Shown: positions 1-7,087 of the stretch, piece by piece
Layout: each line of letters starts with the position of its first letter
Position numbering within the stretch: position 1 is the stretch's first letter
DNA from: Streptomyces ardesiacus
GTDB taxonomy: Bacteria; Actinomycetota; Actinomycetes; Streptomycetales; Streptomycetaceae
Length of the DNA: 64,000 nucleotides
Assembly (NCBI RefSeq): GCF_003112575.1
Contig: NZ_BEWC01000008.1
Coordinates: 434,001-498,000 of the forward strand
Reading direction: 5' to 3'
The notes under the pieces: generated by a model
What the model saw: only the letters and a program-made list of their open reading frames with translations
What the model was told of the DNA's origin: nothing
Databases searched by the model: none
Made by a program: the position numbers and the translations under genes

Positions 1-75
1 ATCCAGCAGTTCTTCAACGGAACGCTCGACACGGACGGCTTCATCAAGGCCATGCAGGCCCTCCCGACCGAGTGA
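1..75 (+). CDS. carbohydrate ABC transporter solute-binding protein, C-terminal end only
   Basis: Only the last 24 codons are inside the window; they end in the residues IKAMQALPTE followed by TGA at 73-75. The reading frame and the position 10 bp upstream of two sugar permeases identify it as the extracellular binding protein of the same importer. The start and the ligand-binding part lie outside the window, so nothing can be said about its signal peptide or specificity. Confidence 0.75.
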   Translation: MQQFFNGTLDTDGFIKAMQALPTE

Positions 76-85
76 CGAACGGCTC

Positions 86-1042
86 ATGACCACACACCTC
101 ACGAGCGCACGGCCCGCCGCCGGACCCCGCAAGAAGTCCCGGCGGCGGCCGCCCGCCCCGTCCACGACGACGGTGGGCCGCCCCGGCTTCGGCTGGGCGG
201 TGCCCGCCGCAGTGTTCTTCTTCCTCTTCGCGATCGTCCCGCTGATCATGGTGGCGGTACTGTCCTTCATGAGCTGGGACGGGATCAGCTCGCCCGAGTT
301 CGTCGGCACGGACAACTGGTCGCGCCTCATCGACGACCCGGTGATGCTCAAGAGCATCTGGCTGACCCTGCTGCTGACCGCTCTCGGCGTGGTCCTGCAG
401 ACCCCGCTGAGCATCCTGCTCGGCGTCTGGGCAGCCGGTCACCAGCGCAACCGCGCCGTCCTGTCCGTCATCTACTTCATCCCGCTGCTGCTGTCCGCGA
501 CGGCCGTCTCCGTGCTCTGGCGGGCGCTGCTCGACCCGAACTTCGGCATCCCGGCCGAGGCGAGCTGGCTCTTCGGCGACGGCAACCTCTTCGGTGAACA
601 GGCCACCGCCATCGGGGTGCTGGCCTTCGTCAGCACCTGGCAGTTCACCCCGTTCCACACGCTGATCTACCAGGGCGCCGCCCGCGCGGTCCCCCAAGTG
701 CTGTACCAGGCGGCGGAGATCGACGGGGCGGGCCGCTACCGGCAGTTCTTCCACATCACCCTGCCGCAGCTGCGCACCTCCATGATCACCTCGATGATCC
801 TGATGATCGTCGGCGGCCTGACCACGTTCGAGACGGTCCTCATCCTGACCCAGGGCGGCCCCGGCACCGACACCACGATCAGCGCCTACTACATGTACGA
901 CAAGGCGTTCAAGAGCTTCGACTACGGCATCGGCTCCGCGATCGCGCTGGCCCTGGTCGTCGCGGCCACGATCATCTCGCTCGTCGTCGTCCGGGTCTCC
1001 GGCTACGACAAGATGCGCAGTTCCATGGAGGGTGTGTCATGA
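86..1042 (+). CDS. carbohydrate ABC transporter permease (MalF type)
   Basis: This 318-residue integral membrane subunit of a CUT1-type sugar importer begins with a basic cytoplasmic tail (KKSRRRPPAP) and then about six hydrophobic segments, the first near residue 45. The EAA loop that contacts the ATPase is visible as YQAAEIDGAGRYRQFFHITL around residues 210-230. It starts 10 bp after the binding-protein gene and its stop overlaps the next permease by 4 bp, so the subunits are translationally coupled. No ATPase gene is present; such Streptomyces importers commonly share the MsiK ATPase encoded elsewhere, which is an inference here. Confidence 0.9.
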   Translation: MTTHLTSARPAAGPRKKSRRRPPAPSTTTVGRPGFGWAVPAAVFFFLFAIVPLIMVAVLSFMSWDGISSPEFVGTDNWSRLIDDPVMLKSIWLTLLLTALGVVLQTPLSILLGVWAAGHQRNRAVLSVIYFIPLLLSATAVSVLWRALLDPNFGIPAEASWLFGDGNLFGEQATAIGVLAFVSTWQFTPFHTLIYQGAARAVPQVLYQAAEIDGAGRYRQFFHITLPQLRTSMITSMILMIVGGLTTFETVLILTQGGPGTDTTISAYYMYDKAFKSFDYGIGSAIALALVVAATIISLVVVRVSGYDKMRSSMEGVS

Positions 1043-1857
1043 GGCGCCGCCCCAACTACCTGGCCGGCGCCGGCTCGCTCGTCTGGCTCGTCCTGGTCGG
1101 ACTGCCGCTGTACGTGATGCTGGCCGCGACCCTGCGCACCCGCCAGGACTACGCCGAGAACGGCCCGGTCTCGATCCCGGACAGCTTCACCCTGGACAAC
1201 TACACCGGCGCCTTCGACTCGGGCTTCGGCCGGTACTTCCTCAACACGCTCGTCGTCACCGCCTGCGTCATCGGCATCGTGCTGCTGCTGGTCCCGCCGC
1301 TCGCCTACGCCATCGTCCGCAGCCGCGGCCGGACCACGTCGGCGATCTTCCGGCTCTTCCTGCTCGGCCTCGCCATCCCGGCCCAGGCCGTGATCGTGCC
1401 GATGTTCTACCTGATCAGCGAGGCCGGGCTGTACGACAACCTGCTGGGCGTCATCCTGCCCACGGCCGCGTTCTGCCTGCCGATGTCCGCGCTCATCCTC
1501 AGCGGCGCCATGCGGGACATCTCCCCGGAGCTGTACGAGGCCATGGCCATGGACGGCGCGAGTCCGCGGCGCATGTTCTTCCAGCTCGTCGTGCCGCTGT
1601 CGCGCGGCGGACTGTCCACGATCGTGGTGTTCTCCGCGCTCCAGGCGTGGAACGGCTTCCTGTTCCCGCTGGTGCTGACCCAGTCCGAGTCCACCAAGGT
1701 GGTCACCCTGGGCCTGTACAACTTCCAGACCGCGCACGGCATCGACATCCCCGGTCTGCTGGGAGCCGTGGTGCTGTCCATGGTGCCCATCCTGCTCGTC
1801 TACCTGTTCGCCCGTCGTGCCCTGGTCCAGGGCCTGATGGGTGTCGGAGGAAAGTGA
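1039..1857 (+). CDS. carbohydrate ABC transporter permease (MalG type)
   Basis: This is the second transmembrane subunit of the sugar importer, 272 residues with six predicted membrane segments. The EAA motif YEAMAMDGASPRRMFFQLVV lies at about residues 171-190, followed by a C-terminal segment typical of MalG proteins. Its ATG at 1039 overlaps the stop of the upstream permease (ATGA). Its own stop overlaps a GTG start of the downstream GH3 gene, so import and hydrolysis of the ligand are coupled. The set resembles the xylobiose/cellobiose importers of streptomycetes (BxlEFG type); the ligand is inferred. Confidence 0.9.
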   Translation: MRRRPNYLAGAGSLVWLVLVGLPLYVMLAATLRTRQDYAENGPVSIPDSFTLDNYTGAFDSGFGRYFLNTLVVTACVIGIVLLLVPPLAYAIVRSRGRTTSAIFRLFLLGLAIPAQAVIVPMFYLISEAGLYDNLLGVILPTAAFCLPMSALILSGAMRDISPELYEAMAMDGASPRRMFFQLVVPLSRGGLSTIVVFSALQAWNGFLFPLVLTQSESTKVVTLGLYNFQTAHGIDIPGLLGAVVLSMVPILLVYLFARRALVQGLMGVGGK

Positions 1858-4235
1858 CTGCCGACGTGGCCGTAGAGACCACCCCCGAAAAGCCCCTGTG
1901 GAACGACCCCGACCACCCCGTCGCCGCCCGAGTCGACGCGCTCGTCGCCGCGATGACCCTCCAGGAGAAGATCGCCCAGCTCTACGGAGTGTGGGTGGGC
2001 GCCTCCGACCAGGGCGGCGAGGTCGCCCCCCACCAGCACGACATGGAGGAGGCCGTCGACCTCGACGCCCTCGTCCCCGCCGGACTGGGCCAGCTCACCC
2101 GGCCCTTCGGCACCGTCCCCGTCGACCCCGCCCTCGGCGCGCTCTCCCTCATGCGCACCCAGGCCCGCATCACCTCCGCCGGCCGCTTCGGCATTCCCGC
2201 CGTCGCGCACGAGGAGTGCCTGGCCGGCTTCGCCGCCTGGGGCGCCACGGCCTACCCCGTGCCGCTGTCCTGGGGCGCCACCTTCGACCCGGACGTGGTG
2301 CGCCGCATGGCCGCCGCCATCGGCCGCGACATGCGGTCCGTCGGCATCCACCAGGGCCTCGCCCCCGTCCTCGACGTGGTCCGCGACGCCCGCTGGGGAC
2401 GGGTGGAGGAGACCATCGGCGAGGACCCGTACCTCGTCGGCACCATCGGCACCGCGTACGTGCGGGGCCTGGAGTCCGCCGGGATCGTCGCCACCCTCAA
2501 GCACTTCGTCGGCTACTCCGCCTCCCGCGCCGGCCGCAACCTCGCCCCCGCGTCCGTGGGCGCCCGCGAACGGGCCGACGTCCTGCTGCCGCCGTTCGAG
2601 ATGGCCGTGCGCGAGGGCGGCACCCGCTCCGTCATGCACGCCTACACCGACATCGACGGTGTGCCGGCCGCGGCCGACGAGGCGCTGCTGACCGGGCTGC
2701 TGCGCGACACCTGGGGGTTCGAGGGAACCGTCGTCGCCGACTACTTCGGCATCGCCTTCCTGAAGACCCTGCACGGCCTCGCCGCCGACTGGGCCGACGC
2801 CGCGGGCGCCGCGCTGGGGGCGGGCGTCGACGTCGAACTGCCCACCGTCAAAACCTTCGGTGCCCCGCTGATCGAGGCGGTCGCCGAGGGCCGGGTCCCG
2901 GAGGCACTGATCGACCGGGCGGTGCGCCGCGTCCTCGCCCAGAAGGCGCTGCTCGGCCTGCTCGACCCGGACTGGAGCCCCGTCCCGCCCGCGCTCGACG
3001 GCGTGGACCTGACGGACCCGGAGGCGCTGCGCGGCCGCATCGACCTGGACCGGCCCGAGAACCGGGAACTGGCCCGCGAGATCGCCGAGAAGGCGGTCGT
3101 CCTGCTGACCAACGACGGCACCCTGCCGCTGGCCCGGCCGCGCCGCATCGCCCTGGTCGGCCCCAACGCCACCGAGGCGACCGCCGTGCTCGGCTGCTAC
3201 TCCTTCCCGCGGCACGTCGGGGTGCGGCACCCGGAGGTCCCGGTCGGCATCGACCTGCCCACGCTGTACGACACGCTGACCGCCGAGTTCCCCGACGCGG
3301 ACATCACCGTCGCCCGCGGCACCGGCGTCGACGACGGCGACCTCTCCGGCATCGGCGAGGCGGTGGACGCGGCCCGTGAGGCCGACGTCGTCGTCGCCGT
3401 CCTCGGCGACCGGGCGGGCCTGTTCGGCCGCGGCACCAGCGGCGAGGGCTGCGACGCCGAGTCCCTCACGCTGCCCGGGGCCCAGCAGCAGCTCCTCGAC
3501 GCGCTGCTCGACTCCGGCCGGCCGGTCGTCACCGTCCTGCTCGCCGGACGGCCCTACGCGCTGGGCCGCGCCGTCGCCGAGTCCGCGGCGATCGTGCAGT
3601 CGTTCTTCCCCGGCGAGGAGGGCACCGCCGCGATCGCCGGTGTGCTCAGCGGGCGCACCAGCCCCTCCGGGAGGCTGCCCGTCAGCGTGCCCAGTGGTGC
3701 GGGGGCCCAGCCGACCACCTATCTCGGGGCGCGGCTCGCCCACGCCAGCGAGGTGTCCAGCATCGACCCGACCCCGGCCTTCGGCTTCGGGCACGGGCTC
3801 ACGTACACCTCGTTCGCGTGGAGCGGCCTCGTGACCCACACCGGGCAGGCGCCGACCGACGGCGCGTTCTCGCTGGAACTGACGGTCCGCAACACCGGCG
3901 GACGGCACGGTACCGAGGTGGTGCAGCTCTACCTGCACGACCCGGTCGCCTCCGTCGTCCAGCCGGTGCAGCGCCTCATCGGTTACACGCGGGTGCCGCT
4001 GGCTCCGGGCGAGGCCCGCAGGGTGCGCGTCGAGGTCCCGGCCGACCTGGCCTCCTTCACCGGCCGCGACGGCCGGCGGGTCGTCGAACCGGGCGCGCTG
4101 GAACTGCGGTTCGCCGCGTCCAGCACCGAGCCGCGGCTCACGGCGACGGTCGCGCTGACCGGGCCGGAACGGCACGTCGACCACACGCGACGCCTGCACG
4201 CGGTGTTCACGCAGGAGGCCGTCGAGGGCGCCTGA
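1854..4235 (+). CDS. glycoside hydrolase family 3 (beta-xylosidase/beta-glucosidase type)
   Basis: This 793-residue enzyme should release single sugars from imported oligosaccharides. It has no signal peptide and so is probably cytoplasmic. The N-terminal barrel carries the family-3 substrate motif KHFVGYSASRAGRN and the catalytic nucleophile Asp about residue 296 in GTVVADYFGI. The second domain contains the acid/base region SGEGCDAESLTLPG near residue 530, and the end is a fibronectin-III-like domain. The GTG start at 1854 overlaps the permease stop by 4 bp and follows GGAGG by only 3 nt; GTG at 1866 is an alternative. The context favours xylobiose (BxlA-like), but glucosides cannot be excluded. 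Confidence 0.88.
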   Translation: MTADVAVETTPEKPLWNDPDHPVAARVDALVAAMTLQEKIAQLYGVWVGASDQGGEVAPHQHDMEEAVDLDALVPAGLGQLTRPFGTVPVDPALGALSLMRTQARITSAGRFGIPAVAHEECLAGFAAWGATAYPVPLSWGATFDPDVVRRMAAAIGRDMRSVGIHQGLAPVLDVVRDARWGRVEETIGEDPYLVGTIGTAYVRGLESAGIVATLKHFVGYSASRAGRNLAPASVGARERADVLLPPFEMAVREGGTRSVMHAYTDIDGVPAAADEALLTGLLRDTWGFEGTVVADYFGIAFLKTLHGLAADWADAAGAALGAGVDVELPTVKTFGAPLIEAVAEGRVPEALIDRAVRRVLAQKALLGLLDPDWSPVPPALDGVDLTDPEALRGRIDLDRPENRELAREIAEKAVVLLTNDGTLPLARPRRIALVGPNATEATAVLGCYSFPRHVGVRHPEVPVGIDLPTLYDTLTAEFPDADITVARGTGVDDGDLSGIGEAVDAAREADVVVAVLGDRAGLFGRGTSGEGCDAESLTLPGAQQQLLDALLDSGRPVVTVLLAGRPYALGRAVAESAAIVQSFFPGEEGTAAIAGVLSGRTSPSGRLPVSVPSGAGAQPTTYLGARLAHASEVSSIDPTPAFGFGHGLTYTSFAWSGLVTHTGQAPTDGAFSLELTVRNTGGRHGTEVVQLYLHDPVASVVQPVQRLIGYTRVPLAPGEARRVRVEVPADLASFTGRDGRRVVEPGALELRFAASSTEPRLTATVALTGPERHVDHTRRLHAVFTQEAVEGA

Positions 4236-4250
4236 GCCGGACGCACCGGG

Positions 4251-4293
4251 CGGGCGGTGGTGCCGGGGGTCCGTCCCCGGTCACCACCGCCCG
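4251..4293. terminator. bidirectional hairpin between convergent genes
   Basis: A long inverted repeat lies between the GH3 stop and the convergent reductase stop. Its left arm is CGGGCGGTGGTG (4251-4262) and its right arm CACCACCGCCCG (4282-4293), extended inward by GGGG/CCCC. There is no T tract, as is common for actinobacterial terminators. Confidence 0.75.
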
Positions 4294-4302
4294 CCGCGCG
4301 GC

Positions 4303-4875
4303 TCAGCGGACGACGTCGAAGACGTTCTTCTGGATGCCGTTGGCGTACACCTCGTGCTCGACGAGCCGCAGCCGCTGCGCGTCCCGGTCGGCGTCGCTGA
4401 ACAGCCGCTTGCCCGCGCCGAGGAGGAGCGGGAAGACCAGCAGGTGGTAGCGGTCGATCAGACCGGCGTCCGACAGGCTCCGGTTCAGGGCGGCGCTGCC
4501 GTGGACGATGACCGGGCCGCCCTCCGTCTCCTTCAGCGCGGCCACCTCGTCGAGCGACCGCAGGATCGTCGTCTCGCCCCAGTTCGTGACCAGGTCGTCC
4601 TCGGCGAGGGTGGTGGAGACGACGTACTTCGGCATCGTCCTGTACCGGGGGAACTCCGCCATGTCCGGCCAGACCGGGCTGAACGCCTCGTAGCTGATCC
4701 GGCCCAGGAGCAGCGCCGTGGCCTCGTCCTGTTCCCGGCCCTTGATCTCGTAGGCCTCCGAGAGGAAGTCCACGAGACGGACCGTCCAGCCGGAGTTCCG
4801 GTAGCCGGGCTCGCCGCCCGGGGCCTCCACGACACCGTCGAGCGAGACGAAAGCGGTGCTGATCAACGTACGCAT
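4303..4875 (-). CDS. dihydrofolate reductase family protein (RibD C-terminal domain)
   Basis: This 190-residue protein begins MRTLISTAFVSLDGVVEAPG, the usual opening of RibD/DHFR-like reductases. It has a VIVHGSAALNRSL nucleotide-binding segment and ends DRYHLLVFPLLLGAGKRLF, so it is expected to bind NADPH. The substrate is unknown. The start at 4875 follows GAGGAA by about 6 nt; a longer reading to 4911 has no ribosome site. It stands alone, convergent with the GH3 operon. Confidence 0.85.
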   Translation of the reverse strand: MRTLISTAFVSLDGVVEAPGGEPGYRNSGWTVRLVDFLSEAYEIKGREQDEATALLLGRISYEAFSPVWPDMAEFPRYRTMPKYVVSTTLAEDDLVTNWGETTILRSLDEVAALKETEGGPVIVHGSAALNRSLSDAGLIDRYHLLVFPLLLGAGKRLFSDADRDAQRLRLVEHEVYANGIQKNVFDVVR

Positions 4876-4944
4876 GCGGGTTCCTCGATGTCTGCTGCGG
4901 GGTCGGTACACCCCTATGACCGGTGGCCGGCGGAGAACTCATCG

Positions 4945-5172
4945 GTCGCGGCCGGCCGGGCCAAGGCCGAGGACCTGGTCGCCGACGCGGTGCGGCGCGG
5001 CGCCCGGGGGCTGGTCGGCGGCACCACGCCCGAGGGGCCCGGCTGCTTCTCCCCGCCCACCGTGCTCACCGACGTCTCTCCGGACAGCCGTCTGACGGCT
5101 ACGGAGATCTTCGGTCCGGGCGCCGAGGAGGTTCCTGGAGTACCAGTACGCGGCGCTGCCCGCACGGTGACC
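4945..5172 (+). pseudogene. aldehyde dehydrogenase C-terminal fragment
   Basis: About 60 codons between the reductase and argG read like the part of NAD(P)-dependent aldehyde dehydrogenases just before their C-terminal motif: AKAEDLVADAVRRGARGLVGG, then GPGCFSPPTVLTDVSP, then EIFGPG. The frame has no start or catalytic cysteine and drifts into unrelated sequence after FGPG. It is therefore the remnant of a larger gene, probably of the succinate-semialdehyde dehydrogenase group. What removed the rest is not visible. Confidence 0.7.
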
Positions 5173-5224
5173 GGCCGGGCGCGGGCCGGCGACGTCGGAG
5201 TTCCGGCCCGGTGACGAGGAGGCT

Positions 5225-5260
5225 TTGCATGGTCATGCGTAATCATGCATACTCTTCCTA
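5225..5260 (+). promoter_or_regulatory. argG promoter with overlapping ArgR-type boxes
   Basis: TTGCAT at 5225-5230 and CATACT at 5248-5253 are separated by exactly 17 nt, which places the transcription start at or next to the A of the argG ATG (5260). The same stretch holds two copies of an AT-rich imperfect palindrome built on GCATG/CATGC halves (5226-5237 and 5234-5251). This is the kind of paired ARG box bound by the arginine repressor in actinobacteria, so repressor and polymerase should compete directly. Confidence 0.65.
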
Positions 5261-6705
5261 TGTCCAAGGTCCTCACCTCCCTCCCCACCGGCGAGCGCGT
5301 CGGTATCGCCTTCTCGGGCGGCCTCGACACCTCGGTCGCGGTCGCGTGGATGCGTGACAAGGGCGCCGTCCCCTGCACGTACACGGCCGACATCGGCCAG
5401 TACGACGAGCCCGACATCGCCTCGGTGCCCGACCGTGCGAAGACCTACGGCGCCGAGGTCGCGCGCCTGGTCGACTGCCGGGCGGCGCTGGTCGAGGAGG
5501 GGCTGGCCGCGCTCACCTGCGGGGCGTTCCACATCCGCTCCGGCGGGCGTGCCTACTTCAACACCACCCCGCTGGGACGTGCCGTCACCGGCACGCTCCT
5601 CGTCCGGGCGATGCTCGAGGACGACGTCCAGATCTGGGGCGACGGCTCCACGTTCAAGGGCAACGACATCGAGCGGTTCTACCGGTACGGCCTGCTCGCC
5701 AACCCCCAGCTCAGGATCTACAAGCCCTGGCTGGACGCGGACTTCGTGACGGAGCTGGGCGGCCGCAAGGAGATGTCGGAGTGGCTGGTCGCCCACGACC
5801 TCCCCTACCGGGACTCCACGGAGAAGGCGTACTCCACCGACGCCAACATCTGGGGTGCCACTCACGAGGCCAAGACGCTGGAGCACCTCGACACCGGGGT
5901 GGAGACCGTGCAGCCCATCATGGGCGTGCGGTTCTGGGACCCCTCGGTCGAGATCGCGCCCGAGGACGTGACCATCGGCTTCGACCAGGGCCGCCCGGTG
6001 ACGATCAACGGCAAGGAGTTCGCCTCCGCCGTCGACCTGGTCATGGAGGCCAACGCCGTCGGCGGCCGGCACGGCCTGGGCATGTCCGACCAGATCGAGA
6101 ACCGGATCATCGAGGCCAAGAGCCGCGGCATCTACGAGGCCCCCGGCATGGCCCTGCTGCACGCCGCCTACGAGCGCCTCGTCAACGCCATCCACAACGA
6201 GGACACCCTCGCCCAGTACCACGCCGAGGGGCGGCGCCTGGGCCGGCTGATGTACGAGGGCCGCTGGCTCGACCCCCAGTCGCTGATGATCCGGGAGTCG
6301 CTGCAGCGCTGGGTCGGCTCGGCGGTCACCGGCGAGGTCACGCTGCGGCTGCGGCGCGGCGAGGACTACTCGATCCTCGACACCACCGGACCGGCGTTCA
6401 GCTACCACCCGGACAAGCTCTCCATGGAGCGCACCGAGGACTCCGCGTTCGGCCCGGTGGACCGGATCGGCCAGCTGACCATGCGGAACCTGGACATCGC
6501 CGACTCCCGCGCCAAGCTGGAGCAGTACGCCGGGCTCGGCCTCATCGGCACCGCCAACCCCGCCATCGGCGCCGCCCAGGCCGCCGCGACCGGGCTGATC
6601 GGCGCCATGCCCGAGGGCGGCGCCCAGGCCATCGCCTCCCGCGGCGAGGTCTCCGGCGACGACGAGCTGCTGGACCGGGCCGCGATGGAGTCCGGCACGG
6701 ACTGA
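5260..6705 (+). CDS. argG: argininosuccinate synthase
   Basis: ArgG condenses citrulline and aspartate with ATP in arginine synthesis. The 481-residue length fits the long bacterial form. The PP-loop ATP site SGGLDTS is near residue 20; other hallmarks are CTYTADIGQYDEPD, the WGDGSTFKGNDIERFYRYG segment and KEFASAVDLVMEANAVGGRHGLGMSDQIENR. The start MSKVLTSLP (5260) is preferred to the in-frame ATG at 5245, which lies inside the -10/operator region. No Shine-Dalgarno sequence precedes 5260, consistent with a leaderless message. It stands alone rather than in an arg operon. Confidence 0.96.
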   Translation: MSKVLTSLPTGERVGIAFSGGLDTSVAVAWMRDKGAVPCTYTADIGQYDEPDIASVPDRAKTYGAEVARLVDCRAALVEEGLAALTCGAFHIRSGGRAYFNTTPLGRAVTGTLLVRAMLEDDVQIWGDGSTFKGNDIERFYRYGLLANPQLRIYKPWLDADFVTELGGRKEMSEWLVAHDLPYRDSTEKAYSTDANIWGATHEAKTLEHLDTGVETVQPIMGVRFWDPSVEIAPEDVTIGFDQGRPVTINGKEFASAVDLVMEANAVGGRHGLGMSDQIENRIIEAKSRGIYEAPGMALLHAAYERLVNAIHNEDTLAQYHAEGRRLGRLMYEGRWLDPQSLMIRESLQRWVGSAVTGEVTLRLRRGEDYSILDTTGPAFSYHPDKLSMERTEDSAFGPVDRIGQLTMRNLDIADSRAKLEQYAGLGLIGTANPAIGAAQAAATGLIGAMPEGGAQAIASRGEVSGDDELLDRAAMESGTD

Positions 6706-6746
6706 TCCCCCCGTCCCCCCGGGGCGGGGGACCGCGACACCGGCAC

Positions 6747-6790
6747 GGGCCGGCCCGACGTCTTCAGGCGTCGGGCCGGCCCTTCTGTTT
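6747..6790 (+). terminator. argG terminator
   Basis: A perfect 14-bp stem, GGGCCGGCCCGACG (6747-6760) against CGTCGGGCCGGCCC (6769-6782), with an 8-nt loop, is followed by TTCTGTTTCT. This is a near-classical intrinsic terminator, unusual in having a T-rich tail for this genome. Confidence 0.88.
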
Positions 6791-6807
6791 CTCTCCGTCG
6801 CGTGCGG

Positions 6808-6913
6808 CTTGCGTGCGTTGCGAGCTTCCGGCGGTCCGTTCCGCCCCCGCACCGACTCGGTTGCCAGTTCAAGCGCTACGCAAGCCGACCGCAAGCAACG
6901 CAAGCAGGTTGCG
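6808..6913. repeat. cluster of CTTGCG/CGCAAG motifs upstream of the glucanase gene
   Basis: Within about 105 bp there are TTGCG at 6809, 6818 and 6909 and CGCAAG at 6879, 6890 and 6899. The left pair (CTTGCGTGCGTTGCG, 6808-6822) and the right trio face each other, so CTTGCGTTGCTTGCG is read on the minus strand at 6890-6904. The arrangement suggests operator sites for an unidentified regulator. The rest of the 382-bp gap 6706-7087 holds the argG terminator and the downstream promoter. Confidence 0.5.
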
Positions 6914-6940
6914 TCCCAACTCCGGCCTCGTTCATGACCG

Positions 6941-6980
6941 TTGACAAAAAGGTGACGCGCTAGAAACCTGATGACGCGCT
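6941..6980 (+). promoter_or_regulatory. promoter and direct repeat before the GH87-like gene
   Basis: A consensus -35 TTGACA occupies 6941-6946; a plausible -10 lies at 6964-6969 (AAACCT), giving a leader of about 110 nt. TGACGCGCT occurs twice, at 6953-6961 and 6972-6980, flanking the -10 with 19-nt spacing, and may be a regulator site. Confidence 0.5.
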
Positions 6981-7087
6981 TTCCGCAAAGAATCGACTGT
7001 CCTGCTCAATTGGCGCGCAGAGTCGGTGCTTCCCCCCAACTGCCGGACCGTCGCGCCCTCCCGACTCCCCACGGAACAGAGGACCCC

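Noticed and set aside
1800..4199. 799-codon open frame on the minus strand across the GH3 gene
   Set aside because: It is the antisense shadow of the plus-strand GH3 gene, a usual artefact of third-position G/C bias, and has no domain or ribosome site.
5245..5259. Upstream in-frame ATG for argG
   Set aside because: It lies within the predicted -10/ArgR region and adds five residues not expected in ArgG.
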